64,000 nt of DNA, taken from assembly GCF_016598595.1 (NCBI RefSeq), contig NZ_CP066788.1:182198-246197 (forward strand), read 5' to 3'. Positions within the stretch are counted from its first letter, which is position 1. The number at the start of each line of letters is the position of its first letter. A program made the translations under genes and the position numbers. Positions 63,927-64,000 of this stretch are shown here, in pieces. Origin of the DNA: Martelella lutilitoris. GTDB lineage: Bacteria; Pseudomonadota; Alphaproteobacteria; Rhizobiales; Rhizobiaceae. A model generated the notes under the pieces. That model saw only the letters and a list, made by a program, of their open reading frames with translations, was not told the origin of the DNA and searched no databases.

Positions 63927-64000
63927 AAGGCAACGGATCCATCTGGGTTTCCAACTGCAGGTGAGTGATGCTCACGCCAAACACGGTTACTGCGAAGCAG

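Overview
The window is GC-rich, densely coded DNA from an alphaproteobacterium, most likely order Hyphomicrobiales and Rhizobiaceae-like (a Martelella- or Hoeflea-type genome is my guess, at low confidence). The grounds are two copies of a rhizobial-type intergenic mosaic repeat (1211-1314 and 14692-14775), the abundance of solute-binding-protein ABC transporters, and the style of the DUF2207, DUF2339, TetR and AraC-type proteins. I see no rRNA, tRNA or CRISPR array.

Layout. 1-4600: the 3' end of a ring-cleavage-type VOC dioxygenase with a coupled esterase (MhqO/MhqD-like pair), an orphan branched-chain-amino-acid-type binding protein and a GMC oxidoreductase. 4777-16942: envelope and membrane proteins, namely a three-gene coupled operon (unknown secreted protein, MORN-repeat protein, DUF805), DUF2207, a general stress flavin-binding-type protein, DUF2339 and a large single-pass periplasmic protein. 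16958-24101: a decayed zone with AraC, TetR (two), MFS and histidine-kinase remnants, among intact genes for a LuxR regulator, an orphan two-partner-secretion transporter (TpsB), a serine beta-lactamase-like hydrolase and an alpha/beta hydrolase. 24192-33704: a coherent locus of a 2-aminoethylphosphonate/iron-type ABC transporter, a HAD phosphatase, a DeoR regulator and a 1242-residue autotransporter whose passenger is an endonuclease/exonuclease/phosphatase (EEP) enzyme. 33832-42044: an HTH regulator with an array of operator-like repeats, a peptide-type ABC transporter and a CocE/NonD hydrolase. 42225-50859: an acidic-oligosaccharide locus with a TRAP permease remnant, KdgF-like cupin, heparinase II/III-type lyase, CUT1 ABC transporter and LacI regulator. 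51786-60233: a second peptide-type ABC transporter with a cog3964-type amidohydrolase, RidA, an IclR regulator and a SelA/DgaE-like PLP enzyme that is cut off by a transposon. 60218-62905: a two-gene TniA/TniB-type transposon with repeated transposase-site-like ends. 63060-63926: a BTLCP (transglutaminase-like) protease gene and a small membrane protein.

How the genes work together. Five regions pair an importer with the enzymes likely to make or process its substrate and with a local regulator. The most unusual is 24192-33704: a surface-displayed EEP hydrolase, a phosphonate-type importer and a cytoplasmic HAD phosphatase, with DeoR control, suggest scavenging of a phosphorylated compound released outside the cell from a phosphodiester polymer or lipid headgroup. 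That function is inferred. In the 51-60 kb locus, a near-identical 17-bp site lies over the ribosome binding site of both the transporter operon and the PLP-enzyme gene beside the IclR gene, tying the two ends into one regulon. Four of the five binding-protein genes are followed by a GC-rich hairpin before the next transporter gene, consistent with extra expression of the binding protein.
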